A stretch of 64,000 nt of DNA from Eutreptiella sp. 'Long Island Sound 2002'. Taxonomy: Eukaryota; Euglenozoa; Euglenophyceae; Eutreptiales; Eutreptiaceae. The stretch spans positions 114,969,790 to 115,033,789 of the forward strand of contig OZ038381.1 of the NCBI GenBank assembly GCA_964036045.1. The letters are read 5' to 3'. Position numbers and translations under genes: made by a program. Under the pieces are notes generated by a model. That model worked only from the letters and a program-made list of their open reading frames with translations. It ran no database searches and had not been told where the DNA came from. This document shows positions 1 through 12,686 of the stretch, piece after piece. The number at the start of each line of letters is the position of its first letter. Position 1 is the stretch's first letter.

Positions 1-819
1 TAGGGTCATACCCGCAAACACAACAAACAAAACTACGAGCAAGTAAAGGCGAAGCAAGGAAGATACAAAGGAAATCACCACGTGTACGTCCGAGTCATTG
101 TTGACGATGTGGGGCCGCCGTGCCGTTGCCAAGGCCCCACCATTTCTGTTTCTCCACGGCGGCGGGTCGTGGTGGCCAAGGCATTCAAGATCCTTACGGC
201 TCTACCCCCATGGAAGGAACCGGGCTCACCACGGCTCCATGCTAAACAAAGCATGGGAGACGTGTGACACCAAATCCAATATCATGCTTGCATTACCTTT
301 ATCCTTGCCCGTAACTAAACAATAATAAACCATGCAATGGACATCACTACGTGTAACAACCCAAATCCAAACAACAGTAAACAAACAACACATGCTTGAA
401 TGGAATGAATGCATAACAATGCAATGAGTGTAATGAAAGTATGTGAATGCAACACATGGAAAGCGACAAAGCAAAATAGTGGTGCACCATCATGAATCTA
501 CGATTCCCACCTCGAAAGCGAACTAATCAATTGAAGAGGATAAATGTTCAATCAGAATCAAACGTAATGGATCCTTACATTCGCATGTTCGGGCGACGGC
601 ACCGCTGGCTGCAACACAGCCTAAACTAACCAATCACGATCTTTAAACAGCACCAATATGATTACGTGACAGAATTGAATTGATTGAAAGAATTGAATGA
701 CGCACCGTCCGCACTGATCGCGGCTCGAAGACGACGCGATCTGTCTGGCACTGTACTGTCTAAATCTGCAACCCCATCAGCGGAACTGTAGCGACCTTGA
801 TAGAAATCTATTTTTTTCA
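1..819 (-). repeat. 3' LTR of the LARD-like element (partial)
   Basis: This is the left copy of the direct repeat. On the minus strand it begins TGAAAAAAATAG at 819 and runs off the window at position 1. Differences from the right copy were noticed near positions 296, 568 and 586. Identity continues three bases past 819 (to 822), so the exact boundary is uncertain by about 3 bp. Confidence 0.75.
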
Positions 820-835
820 ACTCCCCCCCAGACTC
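820..835 (-). other. Polypurine tract of the LARD-like element
   Basis: Minus-strand sequence GAGTCTGGGGGGGAGT lies immediately upstream of the LTR start TGAAAA. A G-rich purine run ending at the 3' LTR is the usual plus-strand priming site of LTR retrotransposons. It fixes the element's orientation together with the primer-binding site at the other end. Confidence 0.65.
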
Positions 836-1295
836 TACACTGAAAGTGGGGATGTCTACAGGGGCGCTACACCACAGAGTTCGACAGACTACCCTGACCA
901 GACATAACAGACTGTACAGACAGCTGACTGAGGACTGACATATCATCACGCTCTGCCTTCATATCAGCGCACATCTTGTCAAAGGATGAGGCGGAGACGG
1001 GCCGGCACTTGCAGTCAACCTGCCATGTGATGGGAGCGTACAGAGAGTAAACTGTGTTACTTTTGGAGGCGCCAGTGGTGAATCCTGAGTAGAGGGCCAT
1101 GTCTGAGCCCTGTCCGGGAGTGGCATCAACCATCCTTCCGCGGACGAGGTTGGAAACATGGGCCTGCACACCATTTCTTTCGTAGGTTGTATTCCCAACC
1201 GCTGCCCAGTTGCAGAACACGCTACCTGCAAAGAAGTCTGGTACCACCAGCTGGCGGCTCGGAAACTAACTTGCTCCAATACCCTGCGAAACATG

Positions 1296-1314
1296 TTTTT
1301 TTTTTTTTTTTTTT
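1296..1314 (+). repeat. 19-nt poly(T) run
   Basis: An uninterrupted run of 19 T inside the LARD interior. It could be the poly(A) tail of a minus-strand retroposed transcript, but I could not find a flanking target duplication or a recognisable source RNA upstream of it on the minus strand. Confidence 0.6.
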
Positions 1315-1416
1315 GAAGCGAGAACACATGTGCAACCTGTACATTTTTCATGTGTTCACTGGGGCTGCATCTTGTCCTTCTAGGTCTGCAATGAAAATAA
1401 ACTGATGTCAGGCACC

Positions 1417-1540
1417 AGGCAACAGACAACAGACGTCAGACAACAGGCAGACGTCAGGCAACAGACAACAGACGTCAGACAACAGACAACAGACGTCAGA
1501 CAACAGGCAGACGTCAGGCAACAGACAACAGACGTCAGTT
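1417..1540 (+). repeat. Minisatellite, about 20-bp unit (CAACAGACAACAGACGTCAG)
   Basis: About six alternating variants of a 19-21 bp unit, each ending in GACGTCAG, run head to tail. Two unit types (CAACAGACAACAGACGTCAG and ACAACAGGCAGACGTCAGG) alternate, so there is a longer period of about 40-60 bp. Short ORFs reading through it in both directions are products of the repeat, not genes. Confidence 0.85.
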
Positions 1541-4500
1541 CTGCCAGTTGTACGCCGTGTCGCCACAGCCAAGGCCAGCCTCCACCCCCGGGGGAGACCC
1601 AGTGTCATCGCCTCGCCTTGGGGCGCCCTCATGGGCTGTGGGCGTACAGACACCCTCCAGCCAGGTCGGGGGTCTGGACACTGGTGGCACACCAGGGGGG
1701 TGTCGCCGGGGCTGTTACCGCAGTGGTGAACTTCGAGTCAGTTGAGTCATAGGACGTGCACTGATAACCCATCTGCTCTGAGGAAACTGTAGTACTGGGT
1801 CCGCTTCCAGTTTAGTCATACTGGCCCGCTGAATAGTGCTCAGTTCCAAGGTGCCAGCTGACGTTGACTGGACACAGCTTACGCAGCACAATACCGCGTG
1901 CGGACAGTGACATGACTACAATGTTGTATGTCAGAGGATCAGGAAAAATCAAACCGAACCAGTCTGCAATAGTAATGCTGTGCTGAGCAGCAACAACTCT
2001 TCACAGGCATGACCTGGCCCCTCAGTCCCACTACATCTGCCTCACAAACATGTTGTCATGCATTCTTGACCACAAAGACCTGCGCAGGAAATCGACAGTC
2101 AGACGAGGGGCCCTGTGCGGAGACAAGGCCGTGCTTGCCCAAAGAGGGGGACTCTGCAGGGCCTACAAACCAATTCAGATACAGAACCAATTCTGAGAAC
2201 GTCAGCTGACACTTTTGTTTGGCGATCCGCGGTCCGCCAGCTCCGGGCACTTCGGAGCTAGTCTGGGCGCCACGGTTAGTCCAGGATTGCTCCCAGGAGG
2301 GCTGGGTACACTCGGCGGACCTGAGAACAGACGGATGGCGGGGGGTATAGACAGGAGCATCCGGCACGAGAACTTTGCTGTCAAGTCCACCGACTTCTAC
2401 CGACATAGGGTTATGCACTGCACGCATATGAGAAACATCTGTCAAGTATATACCCCAGGGGGGGGGTACGCACTTGTCAAAACACTTCAAAAGCGGGGCT
2501 AACACAGGCAAAGACTTCTGAAACACCGAGGAAGGTGATCGCATTGACAAACACTGCCACCGCTGCCAAACTGGTCTCACAGAAAATAATGGTCCCTTAC
2601 TCTACACACTCGAGATGGTTGACAGCCCAATCAGTCCACGTCGGCCTCCCCGAGGCACCAGCAGCAACCCGGCTCCACGCGTACCTCACAACTGACCGTT
2701 GGCTTACGATACTCTCTGTATGCTCACCCTGCACTGCTTTTAGCAGCGCACTGTCGCACAGCCATCAGGGAGTCCAGACCTTGGGCAGTATCTCGAAAGG
2801 AAAAATTGGACACACAAAGGTCCCACAAACTGAACACTGCAGGACGGATAATGGTAACCTCAGACACGACAGCTGAAGACAGAGGTTCCATGAAAGCAAA
2901 TTCCGGGAATTCCCAAGACACTCTCAACGGGAACCTACATCCGGATGAAAACAGACTCTATTGACGACCCACTGGTGACTGTCTGGCACTAAAGTGCAGG
3001 GGATGGCCTTTACAGACCCTCAGTTTACAAACCAAGTACGACCGTACCTCTTCAGTACACTGCAGATTAACTTACAAGTCACTACTGCTGATCATCCGCA
3101 GAAGGTTGGCTAGGGGCAGGTGGGTTCTACTGAGTCGCCTGGAGACCGTTGGCGGAATACATGACCCGCAGAGTCATACCCCCCGTGGTGCAGTGGTCGC
3201 GACTCCACGCACATGTTCGGTAAAGGGGTTATTTTCTCCCTATAGGTCCCCCAGGTCAGTACGTCCCTTCCTGCTGTTGCCCTAGCCCATCCCTATCATT
3301 CTCCTAGACAGGAAATCAGCTACAAAGCCACTGAGTGCGGCAAACTTACCTCTATGTTTACACATACACTCTACCTCAAATTCACTACAAGCTGCTACTC
3401 AGTCCGGCTGCTACTCAGTCATGCTCTCACAGCGCTATAACCAGACTACCTGCAGTAGGCTGTCTTGCAGGCCTAAGGGTTTATCTGTCTGGCTGACTAA
3501 GGCTAAGCTATAGCAATACAGTAAAGTCATCTATGCTCACTAGAGTCCAGAGGTTACTCACCTAAAGGCGGTTTCTGTGACACTCAGGGTTACTCGTACA
3601 ATACTCCTGTAATAATACACAGTACAGCACCCGCGGCCACAACATTGATGTTGCTTTACACACAGGTTTCCTGTACTGGCGTTACAGCCAATATACTCAA
3701 GTACATAGTAGGCTGTCTTCACTCACCTAGTGGTCTCCCAAGTTAGCAACCCAGGCATCTGTAACATAGGTGGTGCTTTAGTATGGCCTATGGGATATCC
3801 CATATAAGCTCACACCGTACGAGTACTAGTCCACCCAGGGTCACAGAGACTCAGTCTGCGGGTACTCACCGGGGTATCATGTACTTCAGCTACACAAAGT
3901 AGTCGGTCGCAATTGCAATTGCAGAGTAGTGGCGACAGTGCTCCCCTCTGGGGCCTGTCTCAGTGTCAGGTACACTACGCCTGGGCCTTCAAACTGGCTT
4001 CCAGGGTGCTACCAATAAAATGCCTCGTGGGCTAACTAGGGAAGGTCATATCACAGCAGCCACAAGGCAGAATCATACACAGCTCCTTCAATGGTAACAG
4101 CAGACTCACTCATACACATCAGAACTGCTATACCACCCATCTGCCCATTGTACCGACAGTACCACTACAGGGTCTAGAACAGAGTGATTCAGAAAAGCAG
4201 GCAACACAGCAATTCCTGTAACCCACAGATAAACAAACGTTTCCCAACACGAAACCAATCTACCCCATATAGCGGGGGTGTCGCCAGGGCTTCCCACTCC
4301 TGACGGAGGGCCAACCTGCCCATGGTTGGGGAAAAAATAGAAATACGGAGAGTGACACAGAGGAGAGAAAAACAGTCGTCACTACATCCCGTAAGACCTT
4401 CAGCCCTGCGGCACAAGGACGGGCCTGAGGTCACACCAAACCAGCCAATCACCCACAGCTAGGCTTAAGGGGGACAACAAAGAAGGTATCTTCTGCATGA

Positions 4501-7500
4501 AACATCAACGCAAGGAGCCAAGAAAACTGAGAGGCCTCCTCCAATCAACACCTGTTTAGGATTAGAAATAATTGTCTCTTCCCCAATGCCATAGCTGGGC
4601 CCTACAGACGGAAAACAATACACGGAAGAACGTCACACTGGGGTGCGGCAGCATCAGACTACAGACTACAGACTTTCGACTCTTAGAGCTCAGACCGTCC
4701 TAAGGTGCCACTGAGTTACATTAGTGCCACAGCGACTGACCCTCCAGGTGAACACGCAGTACATCACAGTAGAACTAACCGTGTAGCTACTGTTACATTC
4801 CTGAATAGCTTCAGTAGACACGGCTATGACCGTAATCATCGGAGTGACTAGGGGTATTACCATCAACCCAAAGTTCATCTCTCGCATACGAACTAGTAAA
4901 CTCAGTCACCTGTAGGGTATCACTGACCTCTGGACTTCTATTACAGTCAACTGTCATACTACCTGCATCACACTAGGCAGTTACCAGCTATCCTCGTATC
5001 AGACGAAGGTACAGACAGTAAACTAAATCTCTGGCTTCTTCTGGACTCAGGTACGGGGAAGGGTTGTCATTCCTCCCGTCCTTGCCACAGACTGCCTTAC
5101 CCTGAGGGCATGACCATCCTCAGGGTCACGAATGATTAATACATAACTAGGTACTCCCTCACATTACACGCAGACACAGGCGAGAACGACACTGATTTTT
5201 GTGCCAACGACAGGGAAGTAAGCTGGTACAAAACACTATACATGCAACTAGAATTGAAACTTCATACCACTTCCATACCACTGCACGAAAGGCAACGACG
5301 TCTCCATGCACTGACACCGTGGAGAACGCCGCAGCGAACTCGCCACTGGCATTCCAGCCAACAAGGTGTCAGGCAGAGAGAACGAGGTCGCGCGGTCCTG
5401 CAGAGTGCAGGCTAACGGGTTGGCCAGCTGACTCGGATACAGCGGTCGCTCAGACTGGCTCTCGGTCACTGCCACCACAGATACAACTGCCTGTCACCGG
5501 TTGGCGCCAGCTAACAGGGCCATAAACCAAACAGGCCAAATGCCCATTGAGATGCAGATGGCTGTATGACATGGGTCAACTATGGGTTAGTGTGGCGTAT
5601 CGCCTGGTGCTGCAACCGGAACGACGGATCAGGTCAATGACAAAACAATCAACCACAACGAAGACACAGACAGGCAGACCGACTGAAAGACTGGCTGATT
5701 GCAGAAAGGCAGAAAAATGGGAGACACCTATCCAACAAGAAGCACTCGCTGACTTGCAACTAAACTAACAGGCTCAAAACAACACTACACAATCACAGCG
5801 AAATCTCCCCCCCACAGGGGAAGCCAATGTCTTGCGGGGGTGTTTGCTCTGGGTACCTCTCGTGACGCAGAACACGCGCGCACAGGTACTCACGCACACA
5901 CACACCCTGGCTGGCATACGTAGACACAAGCAAACAATTGCCAGCACAGTGAGACCGACACCATCAGAGTGTCGCCTCAAACATCCCCCTGGCCTCAAAT
6001 CGGCAAGACCTGTATTTGCCACCTCAGGGCTGACAACGGGGTATCAATGTAACTGCATCGCACTCACAGCAGTACACGAGCAATAAATCTGTTCACCTAT
6101 ACACCTCCTATACAACCGCGCATCAGCACACCACGGACATGACACGGGGCACTCTGTATCCTACAGACTACCATCACCAGACAAACTAGCTGGGTACTGT
6201 TCATCTCACTGTGTGTATTCACCTGAGTCATAACCGCCGGTTACCTAAAATTCAGCTAGTAAATCTATATCTGTATTTCCGTCATAGTACGTTACATCAC
6301 AAGGAGTTCCCATTTACATAGGATACTAGGATACTCCCTATCTCACGGATCAGGTCATATCCTCTAAGTATCACTCCTAAGTAAACGTACGCGTAATACA
6401 CCGTAACTACATCAACCTGGGCTGCAGCGGAGTTTTCTCTAAAAACAGTAACTCACTCCTGAGCTGCTGTACAGCTGCCATACAGATTTTTGCTCGGTGG
6501 GTGATCTACACCCTGGTGGTAATACCGGTTGCTCTGGTCACACTCGGTGGCACTCACAGTGGCACACACTCTATGGACTATGGGATGGACACAGGTCGAC
6601 CTCCTACATAGACATCAACACCCTCGATACTTGCAATTACCCCAGAATCTCCTCCAGTACCCTCTCTCAGAACTAGAAAGAAAAATGGGCACCCTGCTTC
6701 ACGGCCGGCAGCTGCTGAGCGTCGATGGACTTTGTAAGTGAACCAGGAATGGAAGCTTCTCGAGCACCAGACTATCTGCATTACTGGCACTGATATCGGT
6801 TTCCCAGCAGGCTCAAGTGACAGGGCGTATGAAAAATCCAGTCTTGATGAAATGAGAGAGGGGAACAGAAGCAGGAACGAAAGAAGCGCAGGGTTAGAAT
6901 CAGGCACACTTGATTGATTGGCGCCCAAGCGAAGCGCCCACGCAAGCACCGAGTGTATGAAGGGGGGGGGTCTCCTGGCACAGAAAATGCGTGCCATAGA
7001 GCTGATTTTTCGTAACCCCCCGCCCCTCTGGCTTGGCGTTACCTATCCTAGGGGAAGGAAATTCCCTTTAACTGGCTTGCCGAATTTGGCAGCCCAAAAT
7101 GAGGGCAAAGGGCCCCCAAAATTTTAGCCAGAAAATAGGTAGGGTCTGGCAGGGGTGTCTGGGCTAACCCACAGGGGTGCCCGGGTGACGCCCGGTCCCC
7201 TGGGATTCTCGGCGAAGTCCATGTTGTCCTCTGGGGGATACAGGTGCACTGAGCACCTGATGGTCGGGTCGCCCTCTTGTTGTCCATGGGGCCCCAGACC
7301 TTCACGTCCTTCTCGCCTGTGGTGCCAGCCATCGCCCAGCAGGAGGGCGGGACGAAGTGGCAGTAGCCAGACCAGGCTTCCGAACCAAGAAAGACATCAC
7401 CTGCACCTGCTTGACGGACTCATAGGCAGCCAATCGGATGCAGCACTGAGGGTAGGCCTTGCAGCCATCGTTGGCCTCGTGCAGCGCCTGGCTGGCCTCA

Positions 7501-7519
7501 GGGCAGGCGAACTTGGGCA
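1541..7519. other. LARD interior, no gene recognised
   Basis: About 6 kb of mixed-composition DNA with only short ORFs and no recognisable protein domain, tRNA or rRNA on either strand. A tRNA A-box-like GTGGTGCAGTGG occurs at about 3184, but no matching B box or cloverleaf follows. A G9 run lies at 6963-6971. Nothing else stood out. Confidence 0.6.
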
Positions 7520-7615
7520 GCATCAGTGCAGGCGGACCCCTCTGGCATCAGTGCAGATGGACCTGGCTGGCATCAGTGCAGATGGACCTGGCTGGCATCA
7601 GTGCAGGCAAACATG
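7520..7615 (+). repeat. 25-bp tandem repeat, four copies
   Basis: Units starting GCATCAGTGCAG occur at 7520, 7545, 7570 and 7595, an exact 25-bp period. The two middle copies are identical (GCATCAGTGCAGATGGACC core) and the outer two are diverged. Confidence 0.85.
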
Positions 7616-9595
7616 GGCAGCGTCCACATGGTCCTGTACCGGTCGTCATAATAACCAGCGGCTGCGCCAGGGCACCGCACTGTGTTTTTGGGGGCGCCCG
7701 CGGAAACAAGCACCGTGCTCTGTCCAGTGCATAATCAAACACCTGTCAATCGTAAATGGATGGCCAGTGGATCCTCCGAAGGCCAAACCTTTTCGGTGTG
7801 CACTTGAAATTGCTGATCGCACTAGGTCACATGCAAACGGTCTCCGATCACCCAACGCTACGCACAGTAAGCTGAATAAGGCGCTCGGCTGAATCTCCAA
7901 GCGAACCCACACCCGGGGTTCGTCTGGACCACAGTAAACCAGAAAGCAAAACGAATAACCAAATCCACCGACACGGCAAACCAAGGTGAGGGCAACCTGG
8001 ACGGTAGCGACGGTACATAAAGGCAGACGCAGACAAAAAAAAAAAACATATACCAAGTCAATATACACTAGTACACTGATGGGACTAGGTAAGGAACTTG
8101 ACTGGTAAGACAGCGTACTCAACGTAGGCAATGTAACTAAACCAAGTACAAATGTAGTACGACTGTAGGCATACATTATTCCTAAAAATCATACAATCCA
8201 CAAGCAGTCCTAAACCAGTGAATATGGCGTCTCACAGCCATCCAGGTACATCGGGTTGAGTTCTAGGTATACGGTAGTAAAGCTAACTACATGCGTATCA
8301 TCGCAAGAACTGTGCATCATCTAATCAAAATACACCTGTGGACTCGAGGTTTGCTCGTACTCACCTACGCAAGAGTGAACGCAAACTCCTCCACACACGA
8401 GTGTACTCCTCACGTGCCAGCACATATCCACGCACGCACCGAGAAGTGGTATTCCAGCCCACATTCTCACACCCGTGTCCGTACACACACAAATGAACAC
8501 CCAGAATGCTCAAATTAGCGCAAAAACCCACTCATGTGCGCGTCAACGCATGCACTCAAGTCACGCCAATGCCACACGGACATTGAACTACTATTGCCGT
8601 GCACAGCCACACACTCAATTGAGGTATATGGCCCAAGCAACGTTGGCGATGCTGGTAGGCCGCTATCCTAATTGGCATACTCAAAAACATCATAAACTTG
8701 GGCAAAGCACTTGTTCATAACATCCAAAGACGAGTGGTGTTGGGCGTCCGTGGTCTTTGGCATGCAAGCGGTGGCGCACCGTGCAGCAAATAAAAACCAA
8801 AGTGCACAAACTTACAACCATCCAGGCATAAACTTTCAACCCACGAATTTGCGCGAGAGTGGACGACGGGAGCCGTACAAACGCATATTCGACCAAACGA
8901 AAGCAAGCACAAACGTGTGCTAACGTGCCAACCACATGCACGCACCAAGGAAAAACGGCAAATGCATTGCCTTAATTTTTGAGACTTCAAGAAATCAATC
9001 AAGCTTGCCTTGACACGGGCTACCAAGCATCTACCACTTTCCCCTAAGAATTTATTCCTTCCGAAAGTGGCATCATGGTGCCCAACTCATTCATGTTTGA
9101 CTCGTTCTCCGTGAAATCTTTCACGTCCATACCCTCCTCGGAGTGCCAATGAAATAACGCCCTGCGGGGAAACTCCGTCGTAACCGCTCATCCTTTCAAT
9201 TGAACTTGTCATGGATGGCGGTGTTGTTTTCGACGAAGGTGGCATACATCTTCAAAACATTTTTGATGGGATGTCGAAGTCATCCATCCCTCATCGTCTT
9301 AGCGAAGGCGTCCTTCATCCATTGATCCATGATGGAGTACGAGAGGACACCGCGGGGTTGGAATAGAAACAAGACCACACAGAGGAAACAAGACAAGCCA
9401 AAGCTAACCAAACGAAGTTTTCATGGGATAAAATTTCCCAAAAATTTCAAACTCCCTAGGGACAATCAAAACACACGCAAACAAAACCCATTGGGGCTTG
9501 GGAACCCCGGGGCAAGTCACCAAGGTGCCCGGGTGACTCTCCGGTGCTTGGCAACTCTTGGCAATGACAAAGAAGTCGTGGGGCATGCTTTGTTT

Positions 9596-9761
9596 TTCTA
9601 AAGCGCCCAAGCGGAGGCGCGGCCTTGCATTTCTCAAGCGCCCAAGCGGAGGCGCGGTTTTGCATTTCTAAAGCGCCCAAGTGAAGGCGCGCTTTGCATT
9701 TCTAAAGCGCCCAAGTGGAGGCGCGCTTTGCATTTCTTAGGCGCCCAAGCGGAGGCGCGGG
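9596..9761 (+). repeat. 35-bp tandem repeat, five copies, near the 5' end of the LARD interior
   Basis: Units beginning TTCTAAAGCGCCCAAG start at 9596, 9631, 9666, 9700 and 9734, with periods of 35, 35, 34 and 34 bp. Each contains GCGCCCAAGnGnAGGCGCG, an imperfect inverted repeat. On the element's own strand the array lies about 140-310 nt downstream of the primer-binding site, that is, in the leader. A related GCGCCCAAGCGAAGCGCCC lies alone near 6921. Confidence 0.85.
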
Positions 9762-9903
9762 CGTTGACGAAGAAATGGGAGACAAAGGCAAGAAACACAA
9801 ACTCACAAGGCAACAAAAGGATCCCCCGCTCAAAAGGAGAGCATTTCCGGAGTCGGCGCAGGAAAGTCCTAAAATTTGTTGGCTTGCCACAAAATTAGGC
9901 AAG

Positions 9904-9915
9904 CCTCTGCTACCA
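9904..9915 (-). other. Primer-binding site, initiator tRNA-Met, LARD-like element
   Basis: Minus strand TGGTAGCAGAGG, followed by CTTGCC. The first 12 nt are complementary to the 3' end of a typical eukaryotic initiator tRNA-Met (ending CCUCUGCUACCA). The chromovirus in this window has the same site, and 17 of 18 bases agree over TGGTAGCAGAGGCTTnCC. The site abuts the 5' LTR, whose last bases read TTCTTTG. Confidence 0.8.
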
Positions 9916-10964
9916 CAAAGAAAAAGAGAACTACTCGACTCCGTAGTAAGTTATGACTTGCTATAGAATATCCCCAAAATGCTTATATTTCAACTACTCA
10001 ATGGTTAGCAAAACCTATAAAACAAAGATTGGAAAATGGGCTCATAAAACTATGTAATTTTTGGGAGGGGTGCACACGAGCAAAAATTTATCTAAAACAA
10101 TTTATGTGATTGTTTGCATAAAAATATTTCAATTCAAAATACTCCTAGGGTCATACCCGCAAACACAACAAACAAAACTACGAGCAAGTAAAGGCGAAGC
10201 AAGGAAGATACAAAGGAAATCACCACGTGTACGTCCGAGTCATTGTTGACGATGTGGGGCCGCCGTGCCGTTGCCAAGGCCCCACCATTTCTGTTTCTCC
10301 ACGGCGGCGGGTCGTGGTGGCCAAGGCATTCAAGATCCTTACGGCTCTACCCCCATGGAAGGAACCGGGCTCACCACGGCTCCATGCTAAACAAAGCATG
10401 GGAGACGTGTGACACCAAATCCAATATCATGCTTGCATTATCTTTATCCTTGCCCGTAACTAAACAATAATAAACCATGCAATGGACATCACTACGTGTA
10501 ACAACCCAAATCCAAACAACAGTAAACAAACAACACATGCTTGAATGGAATGAATGCATAACAATGCAATGAGTGTAATGAAAGTATGTGAATGCAACAC
10601 ATGGAAAGCGACAAAGCAAAATAGTGGTGCACCATCATGAATCTACGATTCCCACCTCGAAAGCGAACTAATCAATTGAAGAGGATAAATGTTCAATCAG
10701 AATCAAACCTAATGGATCCTTACATTCGCATTTTCGGGCGACGGCACCGCTGGCTGCAACACAGCCTAAACTAACCAATCACGATCTTTAAACAGCACCA
10801 ATATGATTACGTGACAGAATTGAATTGATTGAAAGAATTGAATGACGCACCGTCCGCACTGATCGCGGCTCGAAGACGACGCGATCTGTCTGGCACTGTA
10901 CTGTCTAAATCTGCAACCCCATCAGCGGAACTGTAGCGACCTTGATAGAAATCTATTTTTTTCA
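9916..10964 (-). repeat. 5' LTR of the LARD-like element
   Basis: The upper limit is set by the loss of identity with the left copy just after 10964-10967. The lower limit is set by the adjacent primer-binding site at 9904-9915. On the minus strand it starts TGAAAA and ends CTTTG, about 1049 bp. Only 10146-10964 can be compared with the 3' LTR, because the rest of that copy lies outside the window. The LTR's first three bases (TGA) supply the stop codon that now ends the interrupted LINE A reverse transcriptase frame. Confidence 0.75.
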
Positions 10965-12686
10965 ACTGTTGTGGGAGAGGTAGGAGGCGGTCACGTCCAG
11001 TAAGTCATTGCCCTGTCCAGTGACCGTTGGCCCATGGTCCGGGGCATGGGGTTCGTGTGCGGTGTGCGCGACCATGAGGTTGGTGTCGTCCGCGAAGCCC
11101 ACCAGGGGGGAGAGGAGGGGGTAGGGTGCGTAGGCCGGGTAATCCTGCTCGATTGCGAGGGCCAGGGGGAGCGTCACTAGAAGGTACAGGAAGGGGCCCT
11201 CTGCTCCCCCTTGAGGGACCCCGCTGCCTGGCTCAAGGAAGGGGGTGAGGCCTGCTCCAGTGCGGACCGTGTATTTGCGGGTGCGGATGTAGCCGGAGGC
11301 GAAGTTGTAGAAGAGGAGGCCCAAGCGCTTCCACACCGCTTCTAGAAGGAGCCAGGGGGTGTTCGGGAAGGCTCCTTTGACGTCCAGGGAGGCGATGATG
11401 AGGTCCAGCGGGTCCATGTCTGCGATGGTGTCCTGGAGGAAGATGGCCTCGTGTGGGGACAGGCCTGGGATGGCCCCCCAGAGGCTGGCTGGTATGTGGG
11501 GGTCCAGGTGGGGGCGGATGCGGCGTAGGAGGATGGTCCAGACGATTTTGACCTCCGTGACCGCACAGACTATGGGGCGCCAGTTGTGTGAGTTTGCCCA
11601 GTCCCCTTTTTTGTAGAGGGGGCGGAGAACGTTTGCCCAGTCTGGTGGCAGGAAGGTCTGCCCCGTGACGATGTCCCAGAGGCGGTGGGCGAGGATGCGG
11701 AGGAGGTAGGCGGGGGGGTGGTAGTACGCCTCGACAGGGAGGCCGTCGTAGCCTGGGGTTTTGTGTTGCCGGAGACTGTGGATGGCCTTCCGGACTTCGT
11801 GGATGGTGGAGGGGCGTTTTTCCAGTTGCCTCCCCTGGGCGTGGTCGAAGACCCGAGGGAGGCGGTCGATTTTGGCCTGGGTGTCTCGGTCCAGTGTGTC
11901 TTGGGTGGGGGTGTGTTGCCGGAGGAATCTGTCTTGGGTGGCTTTGAGCACTGTGGCTGGGTCGTTGGTGAGGGAGCCTTCCTCCTGCTGGACCGTGGTG
12001 ATGGTGCGGTGGCCGGTGTCGGTCATGGCGTCGTTGAGGTGGCAGATGGCCTTGTAGGGGAGTTCATGTCGCGCATACCGTTCGTGTTCCTGGGCGATGC
12101 GCTGTTGCCTGTGGATGTGCCACCGCTGCAGGTCTGCCCTGATGTGGGCTATCTGTGTCCTGCAGTGGTGTACCTGGCGGCGGGTTTGGGAGGTGTCGGT
12201 GTGGAGGAGGGTCGCCAGTTGTTGCTTCGCATGCCAGAGGTCATGGAGCATGTCCCCTAGGGCCGTGGGTGGTTGGTCGTCGTCTATGTGGGGGTGTTGT
12301 TGGAAGCCGCAGTCGACGGGGGCCGTGCGCATGGCTGTGAGTAGGTCCGTGGGGTCTGGTTGGATGCGCCGGGCGCGGTCTATGGCCCTGTGATATTTGG
12401 ACCAGGCATGCTTGTCATGCAGTGGGGGCATCTTCAGGGGGGGTGGTAGGCATTGGGCCGCATCCTCTGGGGGGCTGGGGGGAAGGTTGGGGATGGTGAG
12501 GCGGATGTGCAGGGGGCTATGGCCTGTGGGTCCCAGCGGGAGGGGTCCATATCGGGCCTCCGCCCGGATGATGGTGGGTGAGTCGCCATAGCATACGTCG
12601 ATGCGGGATGGGGCGGCATCTGTTTGGTGGGGGAAGTGGGATGGTTGGCCTTCAAGGTTGGCCGTCAGGTCCACGAGCCCCAGCAT
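10962..12686 (-). pseudogene. LINE A: end of EEP endonuclease plus reverse transcriptase, truncated
   Basis: 574 codons. The N-terminal part finishes the EEP endonuclease, with RIDVCYGD and GPTGHSPLHIRL, where the H corresponds to the conserved catalytic His. Reverse transcriptase motifs follow in order: TPGYDGLPVEAYY, VLRPLYKKGDW, HNWRPI, SLDVKGAFPN (first catalytic Asp, near 11385), GSGVPQGGAEGP, and VGFADDTNLMV with the catalytic FADD near 11090. The frame ends about 50 residues past FADD. The last two residues before the stop and the TGA stop itself come from or abut the LARD LTR, so the thumb and any C-terminal domain are missing. The frame is open throughout, but it lies in a different frame from the preceding endonuclease segment, and the element cannot be autonomous as it stands. 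Confidence 0.85.

Larger units (their letters stand above)
1..10964 (-). mobile_element. Large LTR retrotransposon without gag-pol (LARD-like), minus strand, 3' LTR cut by window edge
   Basis: Positions 1-822 are repeated at 10146-10967 in the same orientation with about three substitutions seen by eye, so the copies are near-identical. Read on the minus strand, the landmarks of an LTR element line up. The right copy begins with TG at 10964, a polypurine stretch lies directly upstream of the left copy (820-835), and a 12-nt primer-binding site for initiator tRNA-Met lies at 9904-9915. That puts the 5' LTR at 9916-10964 (about 1.05 kb), and the missing 230 bp of the 3' LTR lie before position 1. 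The interior (836-9903) holds no ORF above about 250 codons and no protease, reverse transcriptase or integrase motif that I can find, so the element would depend on proteins supplied in trans. It is inserted in LINE A. Confidence 0.75.

Noticed and set aside
1290-1420. Retroposed gene or SINE ending at the T19 run
   Set aside because: No matching target duplication and no recognisable RNA upstream on the minus strand.
3178-3250. Possible tRNA or tRNA-derived SINE head (GTGGTGCAGTGG)
   Set aside because: Only an A-box-like word. No B box (GGTTCGAnnCC) at the right distance and no cloverleaf.
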